From Leifsonia sp. ZF2019 (GTDB lineage Bacteria; Actinomycetota; Actinomycetes; Actinomycetales; Microbacteriaceae), in NCBI RefSeq assembly GCF_019924635.1, contig NZ_CP065037.1:558001-622000 (forward strand): a DNA stretch of 64,000 nt. The letters are read 5' to 3'. Below, one piece after another: positions 17,173 to 24,491 of this stretch (the first letter of the stretch is position 1; each line of letters opens with the position of its first letter). The position numbers and the translations under genes were made by a program. The notes beneath the pieces are model-generated. The model was not told the DNA's origin, did no database searches, and saw only the letters and a program-made list of their open reading frames with translations.

Positions 17173-18021
17173 ATGACCGACACGCAGAACGTGACGCTGC
17201 CCACCATCGCGATGCTCGGAGCCGGCTCCATGGGCCGCGCCATCCTCTCCGGGCTCCTCGCTCCCGGCGTGTCCGTGGCCGGCGGGGTGCGCGTGACCAA
17301 CCGCTCCGCCGCCCGCGCCGCGGAGCTCGCCGACACCCCTGGCGTCACCGCGTCCGCGACCGATGACGACCCCGAGGCGAACCGCCGCGCCGTCGAGGGC
17401 GCCGAGATCGTCATCGTCGCCGTGAAGCCCGCGATGGTCCCCGACCTGCTCCGCGAGATCTCGTCGTCGCTCACGCCGGGCGCCGTCGTCGTCAGCGTCG
17501 CCGCCGGAGTGACCGTCGCGACGTTCGAGTCCCTGCTGCCCGAGTCGGTCTCCGTCGTCCGCGCGATGCCGAACACGCCTGCCGTGGTCGGCAAGGCCGT
17601 CACCGGCATCAGCGCGGGCACCCGCACGGAACCGGAGGACCTCACGCTGGTGCGCGTGCTCTTCGAGACCGTCGGCCAGGTCGTCGAGGTCCCCGAGTCG
17701 CAGCTCGATGCCCTCAGCACCATCTCCGGGTCCGGACCGGCGTACGTGTTCCTCCTGATCGAGGCACTGACCGACGCCGCCGTCGCCAAGGGCTTCTCGC
17801 CGGAGCAGGCGGCCGTGCTCGTGAACGGCACGTTCCTCGGCGCCTCGGAGCTCCTCGCGGTCTCTCACGACGGCCCCGCCGAACTGCGTCGGCGCGTCAC
17901 CAGCCCCAAGGGCACCACTGAGCGCGCCATCGCGGTCCTCCAGGAGGCCGACCTCCCGGACCTCTTCGCCCGCGCCACCGACGCCGCCCTCGCCCGCGCC
18001 CGCGAGCTCGCCGCCGGCTGA
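17173..18021 (+). CDS. proC: Pyrroline-5-carboxylate reductase
   Basis: 282 residues. This is the last step of proline synthesis, reducing 1-pyrroline-5-carboxylate with NAD(P)H in the cytoplasm. The Rossmann motif IAMLGAGSMGRAIL is at the start, VRAMPNTPAVVGKAVTGIS is in the middle, and the ProC signature region DALSTISGSGPAYVFLLIEA then ITSPKG-like RRVTSPKGTTERAI is at the end. It starts 23 bp from the divergent CDF gene. No other proline genes are adjacent. Confidence 0.95.
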   Translation: MTDTQNVTLPTIAMLGAGSMGRAILSGLLAPGVSVAGGVRVTNRSAARAAELADTPGVTASATDDDPEANRRAVEGAEIVIVAVKPAMVPDLLREISSSLTPGAVVVSVAAGVTVATFESLLPESVSVVRAMPNTPAVVGKAVTGISAGTRTEPEDLTLVRVLFETVGQVVEVPESQLDALSTISGSGPAYVFLLIEALTDAAVAKGFSPEQAAVLVNGTFLGASELLAVSHDGPAELRRRVTSPKGTTERAIAVLQEADLPDLFARATDAALARARELAAG

Positions 18022-18081
18022 CCCCCGCGCCGGCGCCCAAGCGGCCCAAAATCGGGTCCAAAGTGCCGAGCGGCCCGACAA

Positions 18082-18960
18082 TCAGCCGCCTCGCGACGCT
18101 CTGAGCGCAGTTCGGACCCGTTCGGCCACAGCGCCGAACTCGTCGGCGGCTGTGACGAACACGACGTTCCAGCCGCGCTGCACGAGCCACTCCCGCCGGG
18201 CGATGTCTTTGCGGTACGCCTCTGCCGTGAGTCTGTGGTGGTCACCCAGGTACTCGATCGCCACCGCGGCGGCCGGATACGCGAGATCGATCATCGCCGC
18301 GGTGCGCCCGTCATCCCCGCCCACCCGGTAGTTGGGTTCGGGCGTCGGGAGTCCGGCATCCTCGAGGGCCAAGCGCAGTCGTGTCTCCTGCGGAGACAGC
18401 GAACCGTAGCGGATGCGCGCGAACGCGCTTCGCAGGGTGCGGGCTCCTCGGCGTGCACCGTACCGCTCGAGCGCCGATTCGAGCTGACCCGTCGTCGCGG
18501 GAGGCGCGGACCCGTTGTACGGCTGGTCTCCGGTGACGACGTAGTCGCCGGCGACGATGAGCTCCTCCGTCGTGAGGATGCTGCCGAGCTGCACCCACGC
18601 CTCTTCGGGTGCGAACACCCGCACGCCGTGCCTCCACAGTTGCCGCTGCCCGTTCGGTGTGATGCGGTGCCCGATGACCCCTCTCGCTTTGACGCGATGT
18701 GCGGGCTCGAACACGCAGACGTCCACGTCGCGCGGCTCCGCGCTGCGAGGCAACGGGATCCCGTGGAGCAGCGCGGCGGAGCGATGGGAGATGACGGCGT
18801 CCGGTGGAAGGATCAGCGCGGCCGCAGTGCAGAGTTCGACGTGGTTGCGAGGTGCCGTCTCCGTCCGTGCGCCGTGGAACGGCCGGTGGTATCGCTTGCT
18901 GTAGAGGCTGCTCCGTGGCATTCCCACGGCCAGCCCGTCCTCGACCCTGAATCCATCCAT
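18082..18960 (-). CDS. DUF559/AbiEi-like putative endonuclease-fold protein
   Basis: 292 residues from ATG at 18960. It is a type common in Microbacteriaceae: an N-terminal AbiEi-antitoxin-like region (PRNHVELCTAAALILPPDAV, ISHRSAALLHGIPLP, VRVFAPEEAWVQLG) followed by a C-terminal very-short-patch-repair-like PDDEXK domain. The latter shows AAMIDLAYPAAAVAIEYLGD, then HHRLTAEAYRKDIARREWL and GWNVVFVTAAD. The D..E.LGDHH pattern matches the nuclease core. The cellular role is unknown. No toxin partner is seen, and the neighbours are proC and trkA. Confidence 0.7.
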   Translation of the reverse strand: MDGFRVEDGLAVGMPRSSLYSKRYHRPFHGARTETAPRNHVELCTAAALILPPDAVISHRSAALLHGIPLPRSAEPRDVDVCVFEPAHRVKARGVIGHRITPNGQRQLWRHGVRVFAPEEAWVQLGSILTTEELIVAGDYVVTGDQPYNGSAPPATTGQLESALERYGARRGARTLRSAFARIRYGSLSPQETRLRLALEDAGLPTPEPNYRVGGDDGRTAAMIDLAYPAAAVAIEYLGDHHRLTAEAYRKDIARREWLVQRGWNVVFVTAADEFGAVAERVRTALRASRGG

Positions 18961-19083
18961 CCCGCGACCCAAGCACACTCCGCACCGCCGCGCGGTTGTC
19001 TCTCCACAGGCGTGCGATCGAGACGGCGCAAAGTGGGGTCTAAGCATGCGAAGCGGCTGAGAATGGGCCGTCTCGACGGGCGG

Positions 19084-19755
19084 CTAGGAGTCGAGGGCGG
19101 CGAAGCGCTCGATGTCGGCGGAGGTGCCCGAGATGATGATGAGGTCGTGGTTGGAGACGACGGTGTCGGCGGTGGCGTAGGTGAAGGGCTTGCCGGGGCT
19201 CTTCACGCCGACGACGGTGATGTTGTACTTGCTGCGCACGCCCGACTCGGTGAGGTTGAGGCCGCGGATGGGCTTCGGCGGATACATCTTGACGAGGGCG
19301 AAGTCGTCGTCGAACTCGATGAAGTCGAGCATTCGGCCCGAGACGAGGTGAGCGACGCGCTCGCCCGCTTCGGCCTCCGGGTAGATGACGTGGTTGGCGC
19401 CGATGCGCTCCAGGATCTTGCCGTGAGACTGCGAGATGGCCTTGGCCCAGATCTGGGGCACCTTGAGGTCGACGAGGTTGGCCGTGATGAGCACGCTGGC
19501 CTCGATGGAGGAGCCGACGGCGACGACGCCGATCGAGAAGTCCTCCGCACCGATCTGCCGGAGGGTCTCGATCGAACGGGCGTCCGCCTGCACGGTGTGC
19601 GTGACGCGGTCGGCCCATTTCTGCACCAGGCCCGCGTCGGTGTCGATGGCCAGCACCTCCCGGCCGAGCCGGTCGAGCTGGCCCGCCGTCGCGGCCCCGA
19701 ACCGGCCGAGGCCGATCACGAGGACGGGGGCGTTGTGCTTGATCCGGTCAACCAA
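19084..19755 (-). CDS. trkA: Potassium uptake regulatory protein TrkA/KtrA (RCK)
   Basis: 223 residues. The N-terminal RCK_N Rossmann domain reads VLVIGLGRFGAATAGQLDRL with an acidic IDTDAG strand end. It is followed by a RCK_C domain with the PPKPIRGLNLTESGVRSKYN and PGKPFTYATADTVVSNHDL segments. It gates the TrkH/KtrB channel in response to nucleotides. The TTG start at 19755 overlaps the stop of the membrane subunit gene by 8 bp. Confidence 0.93.
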   Translation of the reverse strand: MVDRIKHNAPVLVIGLGRFGAATAGQLDRLGREVLAIDTDAGLVQKWADRVTHTVQADARSIETLRQIGAEDFSIGVVAVGSSIEASVLITANLVDLKVPQIWAKAISQSHGKILERIGANHVIYPEAEAGERVAHLVSGRMLDFIEFDDDFALVKMYPPKPIRGLNLTESGVRSKYNITVVGVKSPGKPFTYATADTVVSNHDLIIISGTSADIERFAALDS

Positions 19756-21184
19756 CGAGCGGCCTCTCCTCGGGGTTCTGGTACAGCTGCTTGCGCTGGC
19801 TCTGCGCCAGCGCTGCGGCGAGAGTCACTGTACCAACGCGCCCGCAGAACATGGTGACGGCCATCACGTAGACGCCGGGATCGGGGAGGGAGGCCGTCAG
19901 GCCGGTCGAGAGGCCGCAGGTCGCGAAGGCGGAGATCACGTCGAACAGCACGTGGTCGAGCGGCGCCTTGGTCATCTGCAGGATCACGATCGTCGAGACC
20001 GCGACGATCGTGGCGCCCCAGAGTGCCACCGCGACCGACAGTCGCAGCACGTCGACGGGGATGCGCCGCCGGAACGCGTCCATGGACTCCACACCCCGCG
20101 CCTCCGCGAACGCCGCCAGGAACAGCACGGCCAGCGTGGTGACCTTGATGCCGCCCGCGGTGGAGGCCGACCCGCCTCCGATGAACATCAGCATGTCCGT
20201 CACGAGCAGGCTCGACCCGTGGAGGTCGCTGATCTGGATGGTCGAGAAGCCTCCCGACCGCGCCATCGTCGACAGGAAGAACGACTGGAAGACCGTGTGC
20301 CCCGCGTCGAGGTTCCCGAACGTCTTGGGGTTGTCGTACTCGAGCACGATGTAGAGCACGGCGCCCGCGACGAGCAGGATGACCGATGTCAGCAGGGTCA
20401 GCTTGACGTGGATGGACCAGCGCCGCCGCTTCTTGCGGAGATTGGAGGCGATGGCGAGGATGACCGGGAAGCCGATCGCGCCCAGGAACACGCCGATCAT
20501 CAGCGCGCCGAGGAACCAGAAGTCCTCGGCGAACGGCGTCAGCCCCTCCGCGTTGGGCGCGAATCCCGTGTTCGTGAACGCCATGGCGGAGTAGTACAGG
20601 CTCTCCCAGAGGGCCGAGCCGAACGACATCCCGGCCAGGAGCATGCGGGGGAGCAGGAGCACGGCGACGAGGCCCTCGATGACGACCATGCTGAGCGCGA
20701 CGGTCGTGAGCAGCTTGCCGACCTCGCCGAGCCGAACCGCCTGGCCTTCCGCCACGGGGCCGGCGTGGATGCGCAGCGGGTTGCTGTCGCTCGCCGCCAT
20801 GAGCTTGGCGCGCAGCCCGAGCCGGCGCGAGATGACCAGGCCCAGGATGCTCGCCATGGTGAGCACGCCGACGGCGCCGATCTGGACGCCGAGGTAGACC
20901 AGCAGGTGGCCGAAGACCGACCAATGGGTCGCCATGTCCACCGTCGAGAGCCCGGTGACGCAGATGACGGAGACGGCGGTGAAGAGGGCGTCCGCCAGCG
21001 GGGTCACCGAGCCCTTCACCGTCGCGATGGGCAGCGAGAACAGCAAAGTGAAGATCAGGATGAGGAGGGTGAAGACGAGGATCGCGAATCGCGACGGGCT
21101 CCGGGAGGCGAAGGCGTTGAGCGCGCCGCGCACCCGGGCCACGGGGGTGGCGGCGCCGCGCCGGGCCGCCGGGGTCGTAGCCAT
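19748..21184 (-). CDS. trkH: Potassium uptake membrane subunit TrkH/KtrB
   Basis: 478 residues from ATG at 21184. Four pseudo-repeats of helix-pore-helix carry selectivity-filter glycines: FTAVSVICVTGLSTVDMATH, YSAMAFTNTGFAPN, FFLSTMARSGGFSTIQISD and FDVISAFATCGLSTGLT. It is the K+-translocating subunit in the cytoplasmic membrane and is translated together with the overlapping trkA. MATTPAARRGAATPVARVRG is a basic cytoplasmic N-terminus. The longer frame to 21625 is antisense to the ArsR gene. Confidence 0.95.
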   Translation of the reverse strand: MATTPAARRGAATPVARVRGALNAFASRSPSRFAILVFTLLILIFTLLFSLPIATVKGSVTPLADALFTAVSVICVTGLSTVDMATHWSVFGHLLVYLGVQIGAVGVLTMASILGLVISRRLGLRAKLMAASDSNPLRIHAGPVAEGQAVRLGEVGKLLTTVALSMVVIEGLVAVLLLPRMLLAGMSFGSALWESLYYSAMAFTNTGFAPNAEGLTPFAEDFWFLGALMIGVFLGAIGFPVILAIASNLRKKRRRWSIHVKLTLLTSVILLVAGAVLYIVLEYDNPKTFGNLDAGHTVFQSFFLSTMARSGGFSTIQISDLHGSSLLVTDMLMFIGGGSASTAGGIKVTTLAVLFLAAFAEARGVESMDAFRRRIPVDVLRLSVAVALWGATIVAVSTIVILQMTKAPLDHVLFDVISAFATCGLSTGLTASLPDPGVYVMAVTMFCGRVGTVTLAAALAQSQRKQLYQNPEERPLVG

Positions 21185-21250
21185 CGTCCGTTCCCTCCCA
21201 CCGAAGCTTCGGACATGGTACTCCGCCAGTGGAGTGACTAGCCTGGGGGG

Positions 21251-21673
21251 ATGGCCGACATCTTCGACGTGATCGCCGACCCCACGCGGCGCGACATCCT
21301 TCGCGTGCTGCTCGACCGTCACTCGGAGGCTCCCGACGGCGTCGGCGAGATCTCGGTCTCGGAGATCGTGGCGACCCTCGAGCTGAGCCAGCCGACCGTC
21401 TCGAAGCACCTCAAGGTGCTGCGGGAGGCCGGCCTCGTGTCGGTGCGCGAGGAGGGTCAGCACCGCTACTACCGGCTCGACGCGACGCCGCTGGAGCTCG
21501 TCGAGGACTGGGTCATCCCGTTCACCGCGGCCGATGTCGACGCCGCCGCGATCTCGGCGCAGCTCGCGGAGGAGACTCGCGAGTTCGCGAGCACCGTCGG
21601 AAAGGTGCTGGCCGACACCCGGCACGCGGTGTCGAACGCGACCGAGCGCGTCACCAAGTGGCGGCGCGACTGA
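21251..21673 (+). CDS. ArsR-family HTH transcriptional regulator
   Basis: 140 residues. A compact winged helix begins at once: MADIFDVIADPTRRDILRVL, ISVSEIVATLELSQPTVSKH, LKVLREAGLVSVREEGQHRY. No clustered cysteines for metal sensing are visible. The C-terminal half (about 95-140) is a helical extension with many Ala, Thr and Glu. It starts 66 bp from the divergent trkH gene, a natural but unproven target. Confidence 0.88.
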   Translation: MADIFDVIADPTRRDILRVLLDRHSEAPDGVGEISVSEIVATLELSQPTVSKHLKVLREAGLVSVREEGQHRYYRLDATPLELVEDWVIPFTAADVDAAAISAQLAEETREFASTVGKVLADTRHAVSNATERVTKWRRD

Positions 21674-21778
21674 GCGGCGCCTCCTGGCGCTCGCGCTTGC
21701 CGCGAGAGGCAGCGGCCCAATAGAGTCCTGTCACCCGCCGGACACCCGAGTACCATGGCGGGCGGAGAGAGGACGTCG

Positions 21779-21973
21779 ATGGCACACGATCTGAAGGATG
21801 TGCGCTTCCTGACGGTCGCGGAGGTGGCCGACATGATGCGCGTCTCCCGTATGACCGTGTACCGGATGGTGCACTCCGGGGAGCTCCCAGCCATCCGTTT
21901 CGGCCGCTCGTTCCGGGTGCCGGAGTCGGCCGTCGATCAGGCTCTGGAGAACCACGTCGCCGACACGGCCTGA
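21779..21973 (+). CDS. BldC-like MerR/excisionase-type HTH DNA-binding protein
   Basis: 64 residues from ATG at 21779. A single HTH_17 winged helix: DVRFLTVAEVADMMRVSRMT, VYRMVHSGELPAIRFGRSFR, VPESAVDQAL. The size and sequence style match actinobacterial BldC-type regulators, which lie just upstream of the bS22 gene in many members of the class. A longer frame starting at 21755 is possible but unneeded. Confidence 0.9.
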   Translation: MAHDLKDVRFLTVAEVADMMRVSRMTVYRMVHSGELPAIRFGRSFRVPESAVDQALENHVADTA

Positions 21974-22043
21974 CGTCGGGTAAACTGGGTGTTCGTGTCG
22001 CCGCGCACCCCGCGGCAAACCCCCCTAACTTTGTGAGGTCTAC

Positions 22044-22142
22044 GTGGGTTCCGTTATCAAGAAGCGTCGCAAGCGTATGGCGAAGAAGAAGCACCGCAAG
22101 CTTCTCCGCAAGACGCGCCACCAGCGTCGCAACAAGAAGTAG
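22044..22142 (+). CDS. Small ribosomal protein bS22 (AURKAIP1/COX24-domain protein)
   Basis: A 32-aa, extremely basic protein from GTG at 22044: MGSVIKKRRKRMAKKKHRKL followed by LRKTRHQRRNKK. This is the actinobacterial bS22 small-subunit protein, almost always this length. TAAACT at 21979-21984 could be the -10 box. A terminator-like hairpin follows at 22162-22190. Confidence 0.95.
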   Translation: MGSVIKKRRKRMAKKKHRKLLRKTRHQRRNKK

Positions 22143-22161
22143 ACCTCAGCGTCTGCGGCTC

Positions 22162-22193
22162 AAGCGTCGGTCCGTTCTGGCCCGGCGCTTTTT
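22162..22193 (+). terminator. Rho-independent terminator after bS22
   Basis: AAGCGTCGGTCC and GGCCCGGCGCTT form a 12-bp stem with one wobble and one mismatch around a 5-nt loop, followed by a T5 run ending at 22193. Confidence 0.7.
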
Positions 22194-22270
22194 GCTGTGC
22201 CCGGAAGAGCACAGTGCTGTGCCCGGAAGAGCACAGTGCTGTTCCCGAAGACATACAGTGCTGTGCCCTC
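22193..22270. repeat. 22-bp tandem repeat, about 3.5 copies
   Basis: The unit TGCTGTGCCCGGAAGAGCACAG occurs at 22193-22214 and 22215-22236 exactly, then degenerates (22237-22258), with a partial copy to 22270. Each unit is itself a near-palindrome (CTGTGC...GCACAG). It lies between the bS22 terminator and the glutaredoxin-like gene start at 22290, so it could be a set of operator sites or a simple expansion. Confidence 0.75.
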
Positions 22271-22289
22271 ACGGGCTAGGCTGATCCCT

Positions 22290-22553
22290 GTGTCCGCCGT
22301 CACTCTGACCCTCATCGGCAAGCCGGGCTGTCATCTCTGCGACGACGCCCGCGATGTGATCCGCACGGTCGTCGACGAGCTCCCGGACGGCGCTCCGGTC
22401 GTGGAGGTCGAGGAGCTGAGCATCCTCGACGATGCGGTCCTGCACGAGAAGTACGTGGAGGAGATTCCGGTCGTCCTGGTGGCCGGGCGCATGCACACCT
22501 ACTGGCGGGTCGATCCGGCCCGGTTGCGCACCGCGATCCTGGAGGACCGATGA
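22290..22553 (+). CDS. Glutaredoxin-like thioredoxin-fold protein
   Basis: 87 residues from GTG at 22290. It opens SAVTLTLIGKPGCHLCDDAR with a CHLC redox pair in the glutaredoxin position. It then has the cis-Pro loop KYVEEIPVVLVAGRMHTYWR and ends VDPARLRTAILEDR. This matches the 'glutaredoxin family protein' (DUF836-like) group. The stop overlaps the next gene by 4 bp (ATGA). Confidence 0.88.
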   Translation: MSAVTLTLIGKPGCHLCDDARDVIRTVVDELPDGAPVVEVEELSILDDAVLHEKYVEEIPVVLVAGRMHTYWRVDPARLRTAILEDR

Positions 22554-22846
22554 CCATTCGCCACGTCGTCACGTGGAAGCTCGCCTCGTCCGATGAGGCC
22601 GAGCGTGCCGAGCACGCCGCCGCCGTGAAGACGAAACTGGAGTCGCTCGTCGGCGTCGTGCCGGAGATCGAGCGCCTCGAGGTCGGCGTCAATGTGCTGC
22701 CCGGTAACTTCGATCTGGTCCTGATCAGCGATTTCGCTGACCTGGATGCCGTGGCGCGGTACCAGGTGCATCCCGCGCATGAAGCGGTCGCGTCCTACAT
22801 CCGCTCCGTGGTCGACGGGCGCAGCGCGGTCGACTTCGAGGTCTGA
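22550..22846 (+). CDS. Dabb family (stress-responsive alpha/beta-barrel) protein
   Basis: 98 residues, one Dabb domain: MTIRHVVTWKLASSDEAERA, a long helix with AVKTKLESLVGVVPEIERLE, DLVLISDFADLDAVARYQVH, then PAHEAVASYIRSVVDGRSAV. Dabb proteins form dimeric ferredoxin-like barrels; the function is usually unknown. It is translationally coupled to the glutaredoxin-like gene by an ATGA overlap. Confidence 0.9.
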   Translation: MTIRHVVTWKLASSDEAERAEHAAAVKTKLESLVGVVPEIERLEVGVNVLPGNFDLVLISDFADLDAVARYQVHPAHEAVASYIRSVVDGRSAVDFEV

Positions 22847-22858
22847 TCCCGGAACGTG

Positions 22859-22893
22859 GAAGCGCCCGGCCCCTGTGCGGGGCCGGGCGCTTC
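22859..22893. terminator. Bidirectional terminator, 15-bp perfect stem
   Basis: GAAGCGCCCGGCCCC (22859-22873) and GGGGCCGGGCGCTTC (22879-22893) pair perfectly around TGTGC. The site lies between the convergent Dabb and GntR genes, where a two-way terminator is expected. Confidence 0.85.
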
Positions 22894-22910
22894 TCTCGTG
22901 GTGGCGATGG

Positions 22911-23612
22911 TCAGACGTTGGCGTTCTCGTCGATCTCGCGGTCGCTGCGGCGGTGCTCGGCGAGGAACTCGGTGAGCGTCGGTGCGAAGAGCGCGCCGAC
23001 GAGGTCGCCCGCCTTCTGGCCGTCGCGCGCCTTGGCCGCCTCGAAGATCGCCGTGACGTTCGCCGCGAGCTCGTCCGTGTCGAACGGGCGCTGCCAGGCC
23101 GCGATGTAGCGCAGCAGCTGCGGGCCGAGGCCTTCGCTCACGGAGAGCAGCACCACGTTGTCGGAGTTGCGCGCGAACTCCAGGAAGAAGTCGTTGAGCG
23201 CCCGGCCGAGCGCGGGCTTGTCGCCGGCCTTGGCGGTCTTCTTGACCTCCTTCTGCGCCTTGTCGAGGCGGGTGACCGCGGCGTTGTCGAGGCCCGGGAC
23301 GGCCGTGCGGGCGGCGTGCTCGTGCAGCAGCCCGGTCGTGTAGATGGCCTCGTCGATCGCGCGGCGGTCGATGGGGGCGACGCGGGTGTACCGGTTCGGC
23401 GCCATCTCGACCAGTCCGATGTCGGCGAGCTTCATGAGCGCTTCGCGGATGGGAGTGCGGGAGACGCCGAGCCACGAGGTGAGCTTGTCGTCGAGCAGGG
23501 TCTCGCCGGGCTCGAGCGTGCCGTCGAGGATGCCGTCGTAGAGGCGGGTGTAGACGACGTCGCGCAGCAGCTGCCGCTCGACGGGGGCGGAGTCCTTCAC
23601 GGGCAGCGGCAT
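22911..23612 (-). CDS. GntR/FadR-subfamily transcriptional regulator (second of a pair)
   Basis: 233 residues from ATG at 23612. The N-terminal GntR winged helix reads RDVVYTRLYDGILDGTLEPG, LTSWLGVSRTPIREALMKLA, DIGLVEMAPNRYTRVAP. A C-terminal FCD-type helical ligand-binding domain follows. It begins inside the stop of its paralogue upstream (4-bp ATGA overlap). The matching HTH and the same start 'M(P).PV' show tandem duplication. No metabolic operon is next to it, so ligand and targets are unknown. Confidence 0.9.
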   Translation of the reverse strand: MPLPVKDSAPVERQLLRDVVYTRLYDGILDGTLEPGETLLDDKLTSWLGVSRTPIREALMKLADIGLVEMAPNRYTRVAPIDRRAIDEAIYTTGLLHEHAARTAVPGLDNAAVTRLDKAQKEVKKTAKAGDKPALGRALNDFFLEFARNSDNVVLLSVSEGLGPQLLRYIAAWQRPFDTDELAANVTAIFEAAKARDGQKAGDLVGALFAPTLTEFLAEHRRSDREIDENANV

Positions 23613-24292
23613 CAGGCGGTCTTCCCTTCGAGTGCGGCGAACTCGTCGACGGCGGTCTGGAGGCCCTTGTCCCAGTATGCGGCGAACGCGGCGGCGGCCT
23701 TCTCGGCATCGCCGGCGGTGGCTGCCGTGACGACCGGCTTGAGGAGCGGCAGGCTGCCCACGTACGCGGCGTCGGAGGGAGTGGCGATCAGGGCGCGGCG
23801 CACTTCGGGCAGGTGCCGCTTGACGAGGCGGGCGATGGTGCGGTTGTCGAGCCGGCGCACGAAGACGTCGATGAGGCCCGCGGTGAGGAGGCCGTCGCGC
23901 TCGAGTTTGGTGGCCGTCTTGTCGGCCGCGCTCGTGAGCGTGGCGCGGAGGGTCTCCTTGTCGGCGTCGGTGAGGAGCGGGGTCGCATCCCGCACCACGC
24001 CGCGCAGCAGCGTGCCGACGGTGTCGGCGAGCCCACGGAGCCGGGTCGTGTCGATCGGCGTGACGCGCGTGCGCTTCTGCGGCATGATCTCGACCAGCCC
24101 CATGGTGGCCAGCTGGTTCAGGGCTTCGCGGACCGGCGTGCGCGACACACCGACCCACTTCTCGATCTCGGCGTCGTAGAGCTGCTCGCCGGGTGTCAGG
24201 TCGCCCTCGACGATCGCGTCGAGGAGACGGAGGAAGACTTCGTCTCGGATGAGCCGTCGCGGGCTGACGGCCTCGGTTACGGGTACAGGCAT
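23612..24292 (-). CDS. GntR/FadR-subfamily transcriptional regulator (first of a pair)
   Basis: 226 residues. The HTH at about 12-75 reads RLIRDEVFLRLLDAIVEGDL, then IEKWVGVSRTPVREALNQLA and MGLVEIMPQKRTRVTP. A helical C-terminal domain follows, with no clear metal-binding His pattern. It is paralogous to the downstream gene. Coupled translation suggests that the two are made in equal amounts and might act as a heterodimer. Confidence 0.9.
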   Translation of the reverse strand: MPVPVTEAVSPRRLIRDEVFLRLLDAIVEGDLTPGEQLYDAEIEKWVGVSRTPVREALNQLATMGLVEIMPQKRTRVTPIDTTRLRGLADTVGTLLRGVVRDATPLLTDADKETLRATLTSAADKTATKLERDGLLTAGLIDVFVRRLDNRTIARLVKRHLPEVRRALIATPSDAAYVGSLPLLKPVVTAATAGDAEKAAAAFAAYWDKGLQTAVDEFAALEGKTA

Positions 24293-24346
24293 ACTTGAAT
24301 ATTACATCCGCCCCGCCAAGATTCAACCGCCCGATTCCAGACCGGC

Positions 24347-24478
24347 TCAGAAGCGCCGGCCAAGCGCTTTCGCCTTCAGGGCCTCGACCTCGTCGGGCGG
24401 GATCAGCCCCGCCTCGAGGAGGCTCTTCGCCTGCGCTGTCCCCGACTGCCGCCTCCCTTCCCCGTCGGAGGTCGGGAG
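24347..24478 (-). pseudogene. SHOCT-domain C-terminal fragment
   Basis: The minus frame ends AKSLLEAGLIPPDEVEALKA then KALGRRF and TGA at 24347. This is the usual short C-terminal (SHOCT) motif 'L..G.I..eEFe..K.kLL'. The frame is closed by TAG upstream without an ATG or GTG, so only the tail is left. It sits in the gap between the GntR pair and the hydrolase gene. Confidence 0.45.
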
Positions 24479-24491
24479 CTAGGCTGACCGC

